This document shows, piece by piece, positions 1 to 5,933 of a stretch of DNA of 13,285 nucleotides. The position numbers and the translations under genes were made by a program. Under the pieces are notes generated by a model. That model worked only from the letters and a program-made list of their open reading frames with translations, did no database searches and was not told the origin of the DNA. This DNA is from Clostridium sp. CAG:169 (GTDB lineage: Bacteria; Bacillota; Clostridia; Oscillospirales; Ruminococcaceae). The number at the start of each line of letters is the position of its first letter. Positions within the stretch are counted from its first letter, which is position 1. The DNA lies in NCBI GenBank assembly GCA_000435195.1, contig FR880300.1:6566-19850 (forward strand), given 5' to 3'.

Positions 1-529
1 GGGAGCCGCAGCCCATGCCCAGATTTTTGAAGGCGCCGCCAAATCCGGTGGATTCATGACCTTTAAAATGGTTGAGGGAGATGACGATGTCGGCATCCAT
101 GACCGCACGTCCGATTTTGGCTTCCTTCACATATTCCCCGTTGACCGGCACCAATGCTTCGTCGGTGCCCTTCAAGCCGTCGGCAATGATGACATGGCAG
201 CCGGTGGCAAAGGGATTGTAGCCGTTTTCATAAGCGCTGTCCAGATGGTCCAGTGCATTTTTGCGGCGTCCGACATACAGGGTGTTGCAGTCGGTCAGGA
301 AAGGCTTGCCGCCCAGTTCTTTGACCAGGTCCACGATGACCTTTGCATAGTTTGGGCGCAGATAGGCAAGGTTGCCCGGTTCGCCAAAATGAATTTTGAT
401 AGCAGTGTATTTGTTTTCAAAATCAATGTTGGCAATACCTGCTTCCCGCACCAGATGATTGAGCTTTTTCAGAAGATTTGTTCCGGCATTTACCTTCATT
501 GAGGTAAAATAAACTTTAGACTTTTCCAT
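1..529 (-). CDS. DUF362 domain-containing protein (3' part cut by window edge)
   Basis: The reading frame is open from an ATG at 529 to the left edge, giving the first 176 residues. The start MEKSKVYFTSMKVN is preceded by AAGGAGGAAG at about 536-545, a strong ribosome binding site at normal spacing. The sequence reads as a DUF362 protein: an N-terminal alpha/beta region with a KIHFGEPGN stretch near residues 46-54, then TDCNTLYVG near 80-88, and the conserved SLNHFKGH...GFGGAFKNLGMGC near 151-175. Family members often carry 4Fe-4S ferredoxin motifs further along, but that part lies outside the window, so Fe-S binding is not shown here. The precise role of this family is not established. The gene is transcribed away from folT from its own extended -10 promoter. 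The family call is fairly secure from the conserved blocks; the function is unknown. Confidence 0.85.
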   Translation of the reverse strand, partial: MEKSKVYFTSMKVNAGTNLLKKLNHLVREAGIANIDFENKYTAIKIHFGEPGNLAYLRPNYAKVIVDLVKELGGKPFLTDCNTLYVGRRKNALDHLDSAYENGYNPFATGCHVIIADGLKGTDEALVPVNGEYVKEAKIGRAVMDADIVISLNHFKGHESTGFGGAFKNLGMGCGS

Positions 530-581
530 TTTTTTCTTCCTCCTTATGAAAGGGGTTGCTCCTTTTCTTAAAAACAACTTT

Positions 582-590
582 ATTATAGCA
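582..590 (-). promoter_or_regulatory. Extended -10 promoter for the DUF362 gene
   Basis: On the minus strand the sequence reads TGCTATAAT (590 to 582): a perfect TATAAT preceded by the TG of an extended -10. It lies about 50 bases upstream of the ATG at 529. No good -35 hexamer is visible at 16-18 bases, which is common for extended -10 promoters. Inference from sequence only. Confidence 0.55.
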
Positions 591-805
591 TATTTCGGGA
601 AATTAGAAAATCCCTTTGAATTTTTGAATAAAATATTTCAAAATACGGAATTATTGGTAGGGGTGTGCAGAAAAATCGCTGTTTTTATAAAAACAAGAAG
701 GATTTCTTGTAGATATTTACAAGGTTTTTTCTGGAAAATGCGGACAAAAGCGGAATTTAATAAAAAGTAATTGTGCAAAATGATAAATCGTGAAAAGTTA
801 AACAG

Positions 806-833
806 TTGAAATTTGTAAAGAAAGTGCTATAAT
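806..833 (+). promoter_or_regulatory. Promoter for the THF riboswitch-folT transcript
   Basis: TTGAAA at 806-811 and TATAAT at 828-833 are separated by 16 bases, and a TG at 825-826 makes an extended -10. The expected transcription start is around 840, just before the first paired strand of the THF riboswitch at 846. This placement supports both calls. The stretch 530-805 upstream is AT-rich, contains the divergent DUF362 promoter, and shows no convincing gene. Confidence 0.75.
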
Positions 834-845
834 GAGGAGGACATA

Positions 846-950
846 AGCAGAGTAGACAAACAGGCGTTAAGTGTTCGGCAAACGGGGAGTTGTTGCTGGG
901 ACGAAAAATCCGAAACAGGATTTGCGGTCTGTCTGTCGCATCCCGCTGTT
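846..950 (+). ncRNA. THF riboswitch (folT motif)
   Basis: The element contains the landmarks I know from the tetrahydrofolate riboswitch: AGAGTAGA (849-856), GGCGTTAAGTG (863-873), a GGGGAGTTGTTGC pseudoknot/loop region (885-897), GACGAAA (900-906), GCGGT (924-928) and GCATCCCG (938-945). P1 forms between AGCAG (846-850) and CTGTT (946-950) with one G-U pair. P2 forms between ACAAACAG and CTGTCTGT with one mismatch. P3 forms between GTTCGGCA and TGCTGGGAC with a bulge. It sits directly upstream of a folate-family ECF transporter gene, the classic context. It should bind reduced folates and lower expression of folT. An upstream in-frame GTG inside this element (871) is not the gene start. Confidence 0.92.
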
Positions 951-1007
951 ACACACAAGGAGCATATCTCCAAGTTTGTACAGCCGTCAAATTTGTTTAG
1001 GAGGTAT
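951..1007 (+). promoter_or_regulatory. Candidate translational expression platform of the THF riboswitch
   Basis: ATATCTCC (964-971) is complementary to the folT Shine-Dalgarno stretch GGAGGTAT (1000-1007), 8 pairs with one G-U, so it can act as an anti-SD. Its CTCC can instead pair locally with GGAG (959-962). The riboswitch P1 3' strand and following bases, CTGTTAC (946-952), can pair with GTACAG (978-983) with one bulge, enclosing that local hairpin. Ligand-bound P1 would therefore free the anti-SD to block translation, and the ligand-free state would expose the SD. There is no U-tract, so control at translation is more likely than at termination. The pairings are visible in the sequence; the mechanism is inferred. 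Confidence 0.55.
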
Positions 1008-1014
1008 GATTCTT

Positions 1015-1596
1015 ATGAGCTTTATGTCAAATGAATGTGGGGGAACCTTATCAATCTCCCAAAAATTTCGTCAGTCTGCACAGGAGCTGAAATCTGTGCG
1101 CACCCTGACCGGTGTTTCGATGCTGTTGGCAATGAGCATCGTCATCTCGTTTGTGGGTTCGGTTCGTTTGACCGAAACACTGAAGATTGGGTTGGGGTAT
1201 CTGATCACCGCGCTGCTGGGTATGTTGTATGGACCGTTTACAGCAGCGATTGCAGCAGGAGCCGGAGACATCATCAAGTATCTGCTCAAACCGGACGGCG
1301 CGTATTTCTTTGGCTTTACCCTGACGGCGATGTTGGGCGGAATGGTGTATGGATGTTTCTTGTACCGGGAAAAATGCACCATCTTTCGTGCGATTGCATC
1401 CAAGAGCTTAATTTCGTTGCTGCTCAACTGCTGCTTGAACACCTTTTGGATTTCCCTTTTGTATGGAATGCCGTTTTTGGGCGCATTGGGTCCAAGGGTG
1501 ATTAAAAATGTTGTGGCACTGCCGTTTGAAATCATTCTGTTGTATATTGTACTCAACGGAATGTCCAAGGTGGTAGACCGCGCTCGATTACATTAA
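1015..1596 (+). CDS. folT: Folate-family ECF transporter S component (FolT)
   Basis: This is an integral membrane substrate-binding (S) subunit that captures folate and works with the shared EcfA/A'/T energy-coupling module encoded elsewhere. The 193-residue length is normal. A soluble N-terminal stretch (1-28) is followed by about six hydrophobic segments starting near residue 30. The family block GPFTAAIAAGAGD (residues 73-85), the segment GAYFFGFTLTAMLGGMVYG (95-113) and the late RVIKNVVALPFEIILLYI stretch (151-168) match folate S components. ATGs occur at 1006, 1015 and 1024. I chose 1015 because the GGAGG at 1000-1004 lies 10 bases upstream, whereas 1006 is almost touching it. The THF riboswitch upstream supports the folate assignment, and a strong terminator follows, so it is monocistronic. 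Confidence 0.9.
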   Translation: MSFMSNECGGTLSISQKFRQSAQELKSVRTLTGVSMLLAMSIVISFVGSVRLTETLKIGLGYLITALLGMLYGPFTAAIAAGAGDIIKYLLKPDGAYFFGFTLTAMLGGMVYGCFLYREKCTIFRAIASKSLISLLLNCCLNTFWISLLYGMPFLGALGPRVIKNVVALPFEIILLYIVLNGMSKVVDRARLH

Positions 1597-1619
1597 AAAC
1601 CAGAAAACCTTTATAACGG

Positions 1620-1664
1620 CAAGGGCTGCAAGAGGATGAAACCTTTTGCAGCCCTTGTTGTTTT
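1620..1664 (+). terminator. Intrinsic terminator of folT
   Basis: A perfect 12-bp stem, CAAGGGCTGCAA with TTGCAGCCCTTG, can extend inward through AGAGG/CCTTT pairs to a six-base loop. It is followed by a T-rich tail (TTGTTTT). It lies 23 bases after the folT stop codon. Confidence 0.88.
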
Positions 1665-1749
1665 GTAAAAGATAGACGGAAAAACTGGATGATTTATAGG
1701 AAAATCGACAGCATGATTTTGCAGAACTTCGCTAAAAAAGGGAAAAAAC

Positions 1750-1778
1750 TTGACAAGTAGACTAAAAAAGAGTATTTT
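1750..1778 (+). promoter_or_regulatory. Promoter for the sufC-sufB/D pair
   Basis: A perfect TTGACA (1750-1755) is followed after 17 bases by TATTTT (1773-1778). The sufC start is 58 bases further on. The spacer contains TAGACT-AAAAA-AGAGTA, a loose dyad that could be an operator, perhaps for an Rrf2/IscR-type regulator, but I cannot match it to a known site with confidence. Confidence 0.65.
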
Positions 1779-1835
1779 TAAAGAAGGATTTTAATGCAAT
1801 AACTGCAGATGGAATTATAGATATGGAGTGACGAT

Positions 1836-2600
1836 ATGCTCGAATTAAAAAATATTTCTCTGAGTGTAGAGGATGAATTTAGCAACAATACACAGAAGGA
1901 GATTCTGCGTGACATCAGCTTCACTGTTGACAGCGGAAAATTTGTAGTCATTACCGGACCAAACGGCGGAGGAAAATCCACCCTGGCAAAAACCATTGCC
2001 GGAATTCTTCAGCCGGAAAAGGGACAGATTTTGCTCGACGGTGAGGACATCACCGGTATGAACATCACCGAACGTGCCAAGAAAGGCATCAGCTTTGCTT
2101 TTCAGCAGCCGATTCGTTTTAAGGGCATCACTGTGCGCGATTTGATTGGTCTGGCAGCGGGCAAGGAAATCAGCGACTGTCAGGCTTGCTCCTACCTCAA
2201 GCAGGTGGGACTGTGTGCAAAGGATTATATCGACCGCGAGGTCAACGCAAGCCTTTCCGGCGGCGAGATCAAACGAATCGAGATTGCCACCGTGATGGCG
2301 CGCAAGACTAAGCTGAGCATTTTTGACGAGCCGGAGGCAGGCATCGACCTGTGGAGCTTCAACAATCTGATTGAAGTGTTCCGCGATATGCGCCGGGAAA
2401 TCAACGGCTCGATCATCATTATTTCCCATCAGGAGCGAATCCTGGACATTGCCGATGAGATCATTGTCCTGGCAGACGGAAAGATTTCAGCGCGAGGCAC
2501 CAAGGAGCAGATTCTGCCGCAACTGCTGGATGAAAACTGTCAGTACTGCCCAAAGGGAAGAGGACCGCTGTTTGAACAAGGGGGAAATTGTGATGAATGA
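1836..2600 (+). CDS. sufC: SufC-type ABC ATPase of a minimal SUF/SMS Fe-S assembly system
   Basis: This is a soluble ABC ATPase that drives conformational change in its SufB/D-type partner during Fe-S cluster assembly. Length is 254 residues, typical of SufC. Walker A GPNGGGKST spans 41-49, the Q-loop is FQQP near 89-92, the ABC signature LSGGE spans 140-144, Walker B LSIFDEPEAGID spans 160-171, and the switch histidine is H198 in ISHQE. ATG 1836 follows GGAG (1825-1828). Its last 8 bases overlap the start of the SufB/D gene, so the two are translationally coupled and probably made in equal amounts. Unusual is the C-terminal tail with CQYC (C235, C238) and C252, which classical SufC such as the E. 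coli protein lacks as far as I recall. A generic ABC importer ATPase is the alternative, but the coupled SufB/D gene argues against it. Confidence 0.9.
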   Translation: MLELKNISLSVEDEFSNNTQKEILRDISFTVDSGKFVVITGPNGGGKSTLAKTIAGILQPEKGQILLDGEDITGMNITERAKKGISFAFQQPIRFKGITVRDLIGLAAGKEISDCQACSYLKQVGLCAKDYIDREVNASLSGGEIKRIEIATVMARKTKLSIFDEPEAGIDLWSFNNLIEVFRDMRREINGSIIIISHQERILDIADEIIVLADGKISARGTKEQILPQLLDENCQYCPKGRGPLFEQGGNCDE

Positions 2601-3507
2601 TATTACCAAAAAACTGTTGAGTATGATTTCGGATATTTCCGGTGAGATCAAGGGAGCTTTCAACATCCGCGAGGACAGCGGCTGCGCAGGCAGACAGTCC
2701 AGCGAAAATGTTGACATTGTGCCAAAGGTCGGACAACCCGGCATCGACATCATTATCAAGCCGAACACAAAGGAAACCGTCTATATTCCTGCCTGTGTGA
2801 CCAAGAGCAATGTGAATGACTTGGTGTATAACGACTTCTATGTGGGAGAAAATTCGGACATCGTTATCGTGGCAGGCTGCGGCGTCCATGTGGACGGCGA
2901 GGAAGATTCCCAGCACAACGGAATCCACCGCTTCTTCCTCTCCAAAAATGCGCGAGTGCGCTATGAGGAAAAGCACATCGGCATCGGCGATGGCACCGGC
3001 AAACGCATCATCAATCCGAAGACTCATATCGAGATGGCAGAAAGCAGCTACATGGAGATGGACACCGTGCAGATCAAAGGAGTGGACTCCACCAAACGGG
3101 AAACCACAGCCGTTCTGCAAGGGGATGCTAAGCTGATTATCCGCGAAAAGATTATGACCCATGGGGAGCAGCGTGCAGAAACCTACTTCAAGGTGGATTT
3201 GGACGGGGCAGATTCCAGTGCAGATTTAGTCTCCCGCTCGGTTGCAAAGGGCAATTCCTACCAGTATTTCCGTTCGGTCATCAACGGAAACAACCGCTGC
3301 GCAGGTCACTCGGAGTGTGATGCCATCATCATGGAGAAGGGTGTTGTCAGCGCTGTACCGGAGCTGACCGCCAATGACATCGACGCTCAGCTGATTCATG
3401 AGGCGGCAATCGGCAAGATTGCCGGTGAGCAGTTGATCAAGCTGATGAGTCTGGGTCTTACCTCGGAAGAAGCAGAGGCAAAGATTGTAGAGGGCTTCTT
3501 AAAGTAA
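2593..3507 (+). CDS. SufB/SufD-family Fe-S assembly scaffold protein (SmsB-like)
   Basis: This 304-residue protein is the SufC partner and the likely scaffold on which Fe-S clusters are built. It is much shorter than E. coli SufB (495) or SufD (423), lacking most of their N-terminal domains, as in the two-component SmsCB systems of archaea and Clostridia. The beta-helix core is visible from about 50 to 240. The C-terminal signature AQLIHEAAIGKIAGEQL (265-281) followed by MSLGLTSEEAEAKIVEGF is diagnostic. By my recall of E. coli SufB, its essential Cys405 corresponds to C242 (in SECDA) and His433/Glu434 to H269/E270, so the key residues are present and this resembles SufB more than SufD. ATG 2593 is preceded by AAGGGGGA; GTG 2590 is an alternative start. 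The gene is coupled to sufC and followed by a terminator. No cysteine desulfurase is adjacent. Confidence 0.88.
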   Translation: MNDITKKLLSMISDISGEIKGAFNIREDSGCAGRQSSENVDIVPKVGQPGIDIIIKPNTKETVYIPACVTKSNVNDLVYNDFYVGENSDIVIVAGCGVHVDGEEDSQHNGIHRFFLSKNARVRYEEKHIGIGDGTGKRIINPKTHIEMAESSYMEMDTVQIKGVDSTKRETTAVLQGDAKLIIREKIMTHGEQRAETYFKVDLDGADSSADLVSRSVAKGNSYQYFRSVINGNNRCAGHSECDAIIMEKGVVSAVPELTANDIDAQLIHEAAIGKIAGEQLIKLMSLGLTSEEAEAKIVEGFLK

Positions 3508-3518
3508 ACGAAGTAAAG

Positions 3519-3552
3519 AAAAATCCCGAACCAAACGGTTCGGGATTTTTTT
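3519..3552. terminator. Bidirectional terminator between the suf pair and the DacF-like gene
   Basis: AAAATCCCGAACC pairs with GGTTCGGGATTTT around a short AAAC loop. The A-run on the left and T-run on the right give a U-tract in both directions, so it can end both the plus-strand suf transcript (stop at 3507) and the minus-strand carboxypeptidase-like transcript (stop at 3567). Confidence 0.9.
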
Positions 3553-3566
3553 ATGGATTCTTTTGG

Positions 3567-5279
3567 TTAGCGCTTTCTTCTGGGTGGGTTGGATGAGGAC
3601 GGGCTGCGTTGTTGTGCGCTGTTTTGTTGCAGCTGCTGGCGCCGTGCCTCCGCTGCACGCTTGCGTGCGATGCGCTTTTTATACTTACGCTTGTTGTGGA
3701 AGCGAACAATCAGGAGCAGGATGAGCAGCACCAAAAAGATGATGAAGACAATCTTGACAACATTGAAGATTTTGGTAAACAGCTCCTGGCGTGCCTGCTG
3801 CTTCTGAGCTTTGATTTCGTTAAAGGTCAGTACATTTACCTTTAGCTTCAGTGCCGCCATGGTAGGGACCATGTACTGTGCGGCTTCCTGCATACGGCTG
3901 TTGGAAATGGAGAAGGTGATGGTCGATGCCATTTCCTCATCCTGATAGTATCTGCCGGGGATGTCAGAGGTGAGGACAATGTCGTCCTTGCTAAAGTTTT
4001 TGTGCAGCAGGACGGTAAAATCCGAATCGGTGGAATAGGTAGCATTTCCGATATATTCGCTGCCTTCGGTTCCTTCACTGCGTGTGCTGTAAACCGGTGT
4101 GCGGAAGCCTTCGGGAGCTAATTCAGCGGCAGTGTAGGTGATGGGAGTGAAATTGCCGTAGCAGTAGTTGAACAGATTGGTCATGTCGGTCTGCAAAGCA
4201 TAGGCGCTGCTGCCGGTGCAGTTGAGAGCAACACAGATCAGCCGGACGCCATCCCGTTCTACCACAGAGACACCGGTGTAGTTGCCCTGGGTGGTGTGAC
4301 CGACCTTCATGCCCAGAATACCGTTGTAATAGTTTTCACTGGAGGAGAGCATCATGCTTTCGTCGCTGTTGCGTCGCCAGTTTCTGGGCAGCGATTGTTT
4401 GTTGGTGGGCTCCATCGAATATTCGGTCTGACCGAAATATTGCAGGAAGTTGGGTGTCCCCAGTGCGTAGCGGGTAATCAGTGCCATGTCATAGGCGGTG
4501 GTGTACTGATTTTCATTGTACAGTCCATGTGGATTAACAAAATTGGAATTGACACATCCCAGCGATTTTACCTTTTCGTTGAGAATCTCCATAAATCCGG
4601 CTGTGTAGCTGGTGGAGCCGTCCTCCATCGCGACCGAACGATTTGCCAATTTAGCAGCACAGTCGGCAAGGGAGTTGGCGGTATCGTCGGCGGACTGAAT
4701 CAGCGAGCCGTACAACAGGTCACGAATCTTGACCACCTCGTCCTGGGTGATGGCGACGTAGGTGCCGTTGCTGAAGCGGTAGGACTCGGGGCAGGTGGGG
4801 AAGACGTCTTCGGTGGTAATGGTGTAGCTGCCTTCCGGGTCCACATACTCCAAAGCCAGGGCGGAGGTGAGCATCTTGGTGATGTCACCGGGATACTGCC
4901 GTTTGTCCGGGTTTTTGGAAATCAAAATCTGACCGGTTTCAGCGTTCATCACGATGTAGGAATCGGAAGTGATGGTGGGCAGAGCTGTCACGGTGTTGTC
5001 TGCTGTGCCGGTGGTACCGGTCGTGCCAGCAGTGCCGGTAGTGCCAGTAGTGCCGGAAGCATCGGTCGTTCCGGTGGTACCATCGGTTCCGGTTGTGCCG
5101 GTGGGATTGTTGGTTGTGCCCTGTGCAGGTTGCTGCTCGGTAGTAGGCGGTGTAGTCGTGCCGGTTTGCGGGGTAGTAGCAGCCTGCGCGAAGGCGGGCA
5201 ACGCCATTTGGCAGGCAAAAACAAGGCTGAGGGCAACACTGAGTACACGTCTGAGTGGCTTGGAGATATTTTTTTTCAA
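3567..5279 (-). CDS. DacF/PBP5-type D-Ala-D-Ala carboxypeptidase homologue, probably catalytically inactive
   Basis: The 570-residue protein has a signal peptide (basic start, hydrophobic 11-23, AFAQA near 29-33), a Gly-Thr-rich linker (about 40-95), a penicillin-binding-protein domain (about 100-375), a PBP5_C-like domain (about 378-482), a membrane segment (about 508-526) and a basic cytoplasmic tail (527-570). The fold is supported by family blocks such as FVNPHGLYNENQYTTAYDMA (247-266). However, the catalytic SxxK is D132-I-T-K135, SxN is S196-A-D198, and KTG is K325-V-G327. The acyl-enzyme serine is absent, so ordinary carboxypeptidase activity is unlikely, and a structural or peptidoglycan-sensing role is possible. 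The start is TTG at 5279: AGGAGG (5288-5293) lies 8 bases upstream and no in-frame ATG fits better. The frame is intact over 1.7 kb, so this is not a decaying pseudogene. Confidence 0.85.
   Translation of the reverse strand: MKKNISKPLRRVLSVALSLVFACQMALPAFAQAATTPQTGTTTPPTTEQQPAQGTTNNPTGTTGTDGTTGTTDASGTTGTTGTAGTTGTTGTADNTVTALPTITSDSYIVMNAETGQILISKNPDKRQYPGDITKMLTSALALEYVDPEGSYTITTEDVFPTCPESYRFSNGTYVAITQDEVVKIRDLLYGSLIQSADDTANSLADCAAKLANRSVAMEDGSTSYTAGFMEILNEKVKSLGCVNSNFVNPHGLYNENQYTTAYDMALITRYALGTPNFLQYFGQTEYSMEPTNKQSLPRNWRRNSDESMMLSSSENYYNGILGMKVGHTTQGNYTGVSVVERDGVRLICVALNCTGSSAYALQTDMTNLFNYCYGNFTPITYTAAELAPEGFRTPVYSTRSEGTEGSEYIGNATYSTDSDFTVLLHKNFSKDDIVLTSDIPGRYYQDEEMASTITFSISNSRMQEAAQYMVPTMAALKLKVNVLTFNEIKAQKQQARQELFTKIFNVVKIVFIIFLVLLILLLIVRFHNKRKYKKRIARKRAAEARRQQLQQNSAQQRSPSSSNPPRRKR
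5001..5099 (-). repeat. In-frame 9-bp repeats encoding a Gly-Thr-x linker
   Basis: Residues 61-93 of the DacF-like protein are almost entirely Gly-Thr-Thr/Asp/Ala tripeptides (about ten units, interrupted once by DAS). The DNA shows GTGCCGGTA-like 9-base units. It is a flexible wall-spanning linker between the signal peptide and the PBP domain. Such repeats are prone to length change in whole units, which keeps the frame. Confidence 0.85.
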
Positions 5280-5336
5280 CAGAGGAACCTCCTAATCTAT
5301 CTCGATTTTTGAATTTTTAAAGATTCTTTACTTTAT

Positions 5337-5345
5337 ATCTTAGCA
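5337..5345 (-). promoter_or_regulatory. Possible extended -10 promoter of the DacF-like gene
   Basis: On the minus strand TGCTAAGAT (5345 to 5337) is an extended -10 with four of six matches to TATAAT. It lies about 58 bases upstream of the TTG start. The -35 region is poor, so this is tentative. It resembles the extended -10 elements at 582-590, 825-833 and 7665-7672. Confidence 0.4.
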
Positions 5346-5423
5346 TAACTTCCGCGAAAAAAGAAGGACTTTCGATTACTTTTTATCAATTATGTAACAA
5401 AAATCAGAGAAAATTTTGGAAGA

Positions 5424-5439
5424 GAGAATAAATATTCTC
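5424..5439. promoter_or_regulatory. Perfect 16-bp inverted repeat, candidate operator
   Basis: GAGAATA and TATTCTC form perfect 7-base arms around AA. The site lies in the divergent intergenic region between the DacF-like gene and the DUF1540 gene, 80 bases before the latter's ATG. It has the size of a dimeric repressor site. I do not recognise it as a known box such as LexA or PerR, and no regulator gene is adjacent. Confidence 0.45.
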
Positions 5440-5519
5440 GGGCTGGAGCAAAATAAGAGCGGAAAAAGACAGTAGAATCCAGTTTTTCCACAGATTCTTT
5501 TTAGAAAGAAGGATGAACG

Positions 5520-5840
5520 ATGAGTAAATTGACCTGTCATGTGACCAGCTGCGCTAGCAATCAGAATTGCTGCTGCTGTCAGCCTGCCATCAAGGTGCAG
5601 GGAAGAGGAGCCTGCCGGTGCAGTGAAACCGAATGCCAGAGCTTCCACAAAAAGGGAACGGGAGAAATCTCCAATGCGACCCAGTTTTCCCATCCAAACC
5701 CGGACTGCATGATTAAATGTACAGCGGAGCATTGTGTGTACAACACCCAGGGCAGCTGTACTGCCGAGCAGGTGGACATCAGCGGATACGGCGCACAGGA
5801 GCGCTGTGAAACCAGCTGCAAAAGCTTTCGCGCCAGATAG
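5520..5840 (+). CDS. Tandem DUF1540 cysteine-rich protein
   Basis: This small 106-residue protein has 15 cysteines (14%). It contains two copies of the DUF1540 pattern. The first spans residues 4-42: C6-x4-C11, then C17-C20, PAIKV, C32, C34, and TECQSF. The second spans 65-103: C67-x4-C72, YN, C80, AEQVDIS, and CETSCKSF. The spacing suggests metal binding, possibly one site per repeat, but the family's function is unknown to me; it is common in Clostridia and some spore formers. ATG 5520 follows AAGAAGGA. There is no signal peptide or membrane segment, so the protein is probably cytoplasmic. Four consecutive cysteines (17-20) in the first copy are odd compared with the second. It is monocistronic and ends at a terminator shared with the comF-like gene. 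Confidence 0.85.
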   Translation: MSKLTCHVTSCASNQNCCCCQPAIKVQGRGACRCSETECQSFHKKGTGEISNATQFSHPNPDCMIKCTAEHCVYNTQGSCTAEQVDISGYGAQERCETSCKSFRAR

Positions 5841-5895
5841 GTCTTATAGACAAAAAACATTCGGCGTTTGATTTGGAAGGATACCGTATAAAAGG

Positions 5896-5930
5896 ACACC
5901 CCATCTGTTTGAAAACAGATGGGGTGTTTT
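5896..5930. terminator. Bidirectional terminator between DUF1540 and comF-like genes
   Basis: ACACCCCATCTGT pairs with ACAGATGGGGTGT around a six-base loop. TTTT follows on the plus strand and CCTTTTAT on the minus strand. It lies 55 bases after the DUF1540 stop and 3 bases after the minus-strand comF-like stop, so it can serve both. Confidence 0.85.
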
Positions 5931-5933
5931 CCG

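Noticed and set aside
56..502. Plus-strand open frame of 148 codons
   Set aside because: It is antisense to the DUF362 gene, whose protein has clear family blocks and a strong ribosome binding site.
546..770. Plus-strand 74-codon frame in the folT upstream region
   Set aside because: AT-rich, low-complexity product, no ribosome binding site, and it lies over the divergent DUF362 promoter.
871..1014. N-terminal extension of FolT from GTG 871
   Set aside because: This stretch is the THF riboswitch and its expression platform; the ATG at 1015 has a proper ribosome binding site.
3567..5279. DacF-like gene as a decaying pseudogene
   Set aside because: The frame, signal peptide, membrane anchor, ribosome binding site and terminator are intact; only active-site residues differ.
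4969..5295. Val-Pro repeat frame on the plus strand
   Set aside because: It is a reverse reading of the 9-base linker repeats, not an independent protein.
4296..5312. Long plus-strand frame of 338 codons rich in Gly/Val
   Set aside because: It is antisense to the DacF-like gene; its odd composition comes from the Gly-Thr repeat and codon bias of the real gene.
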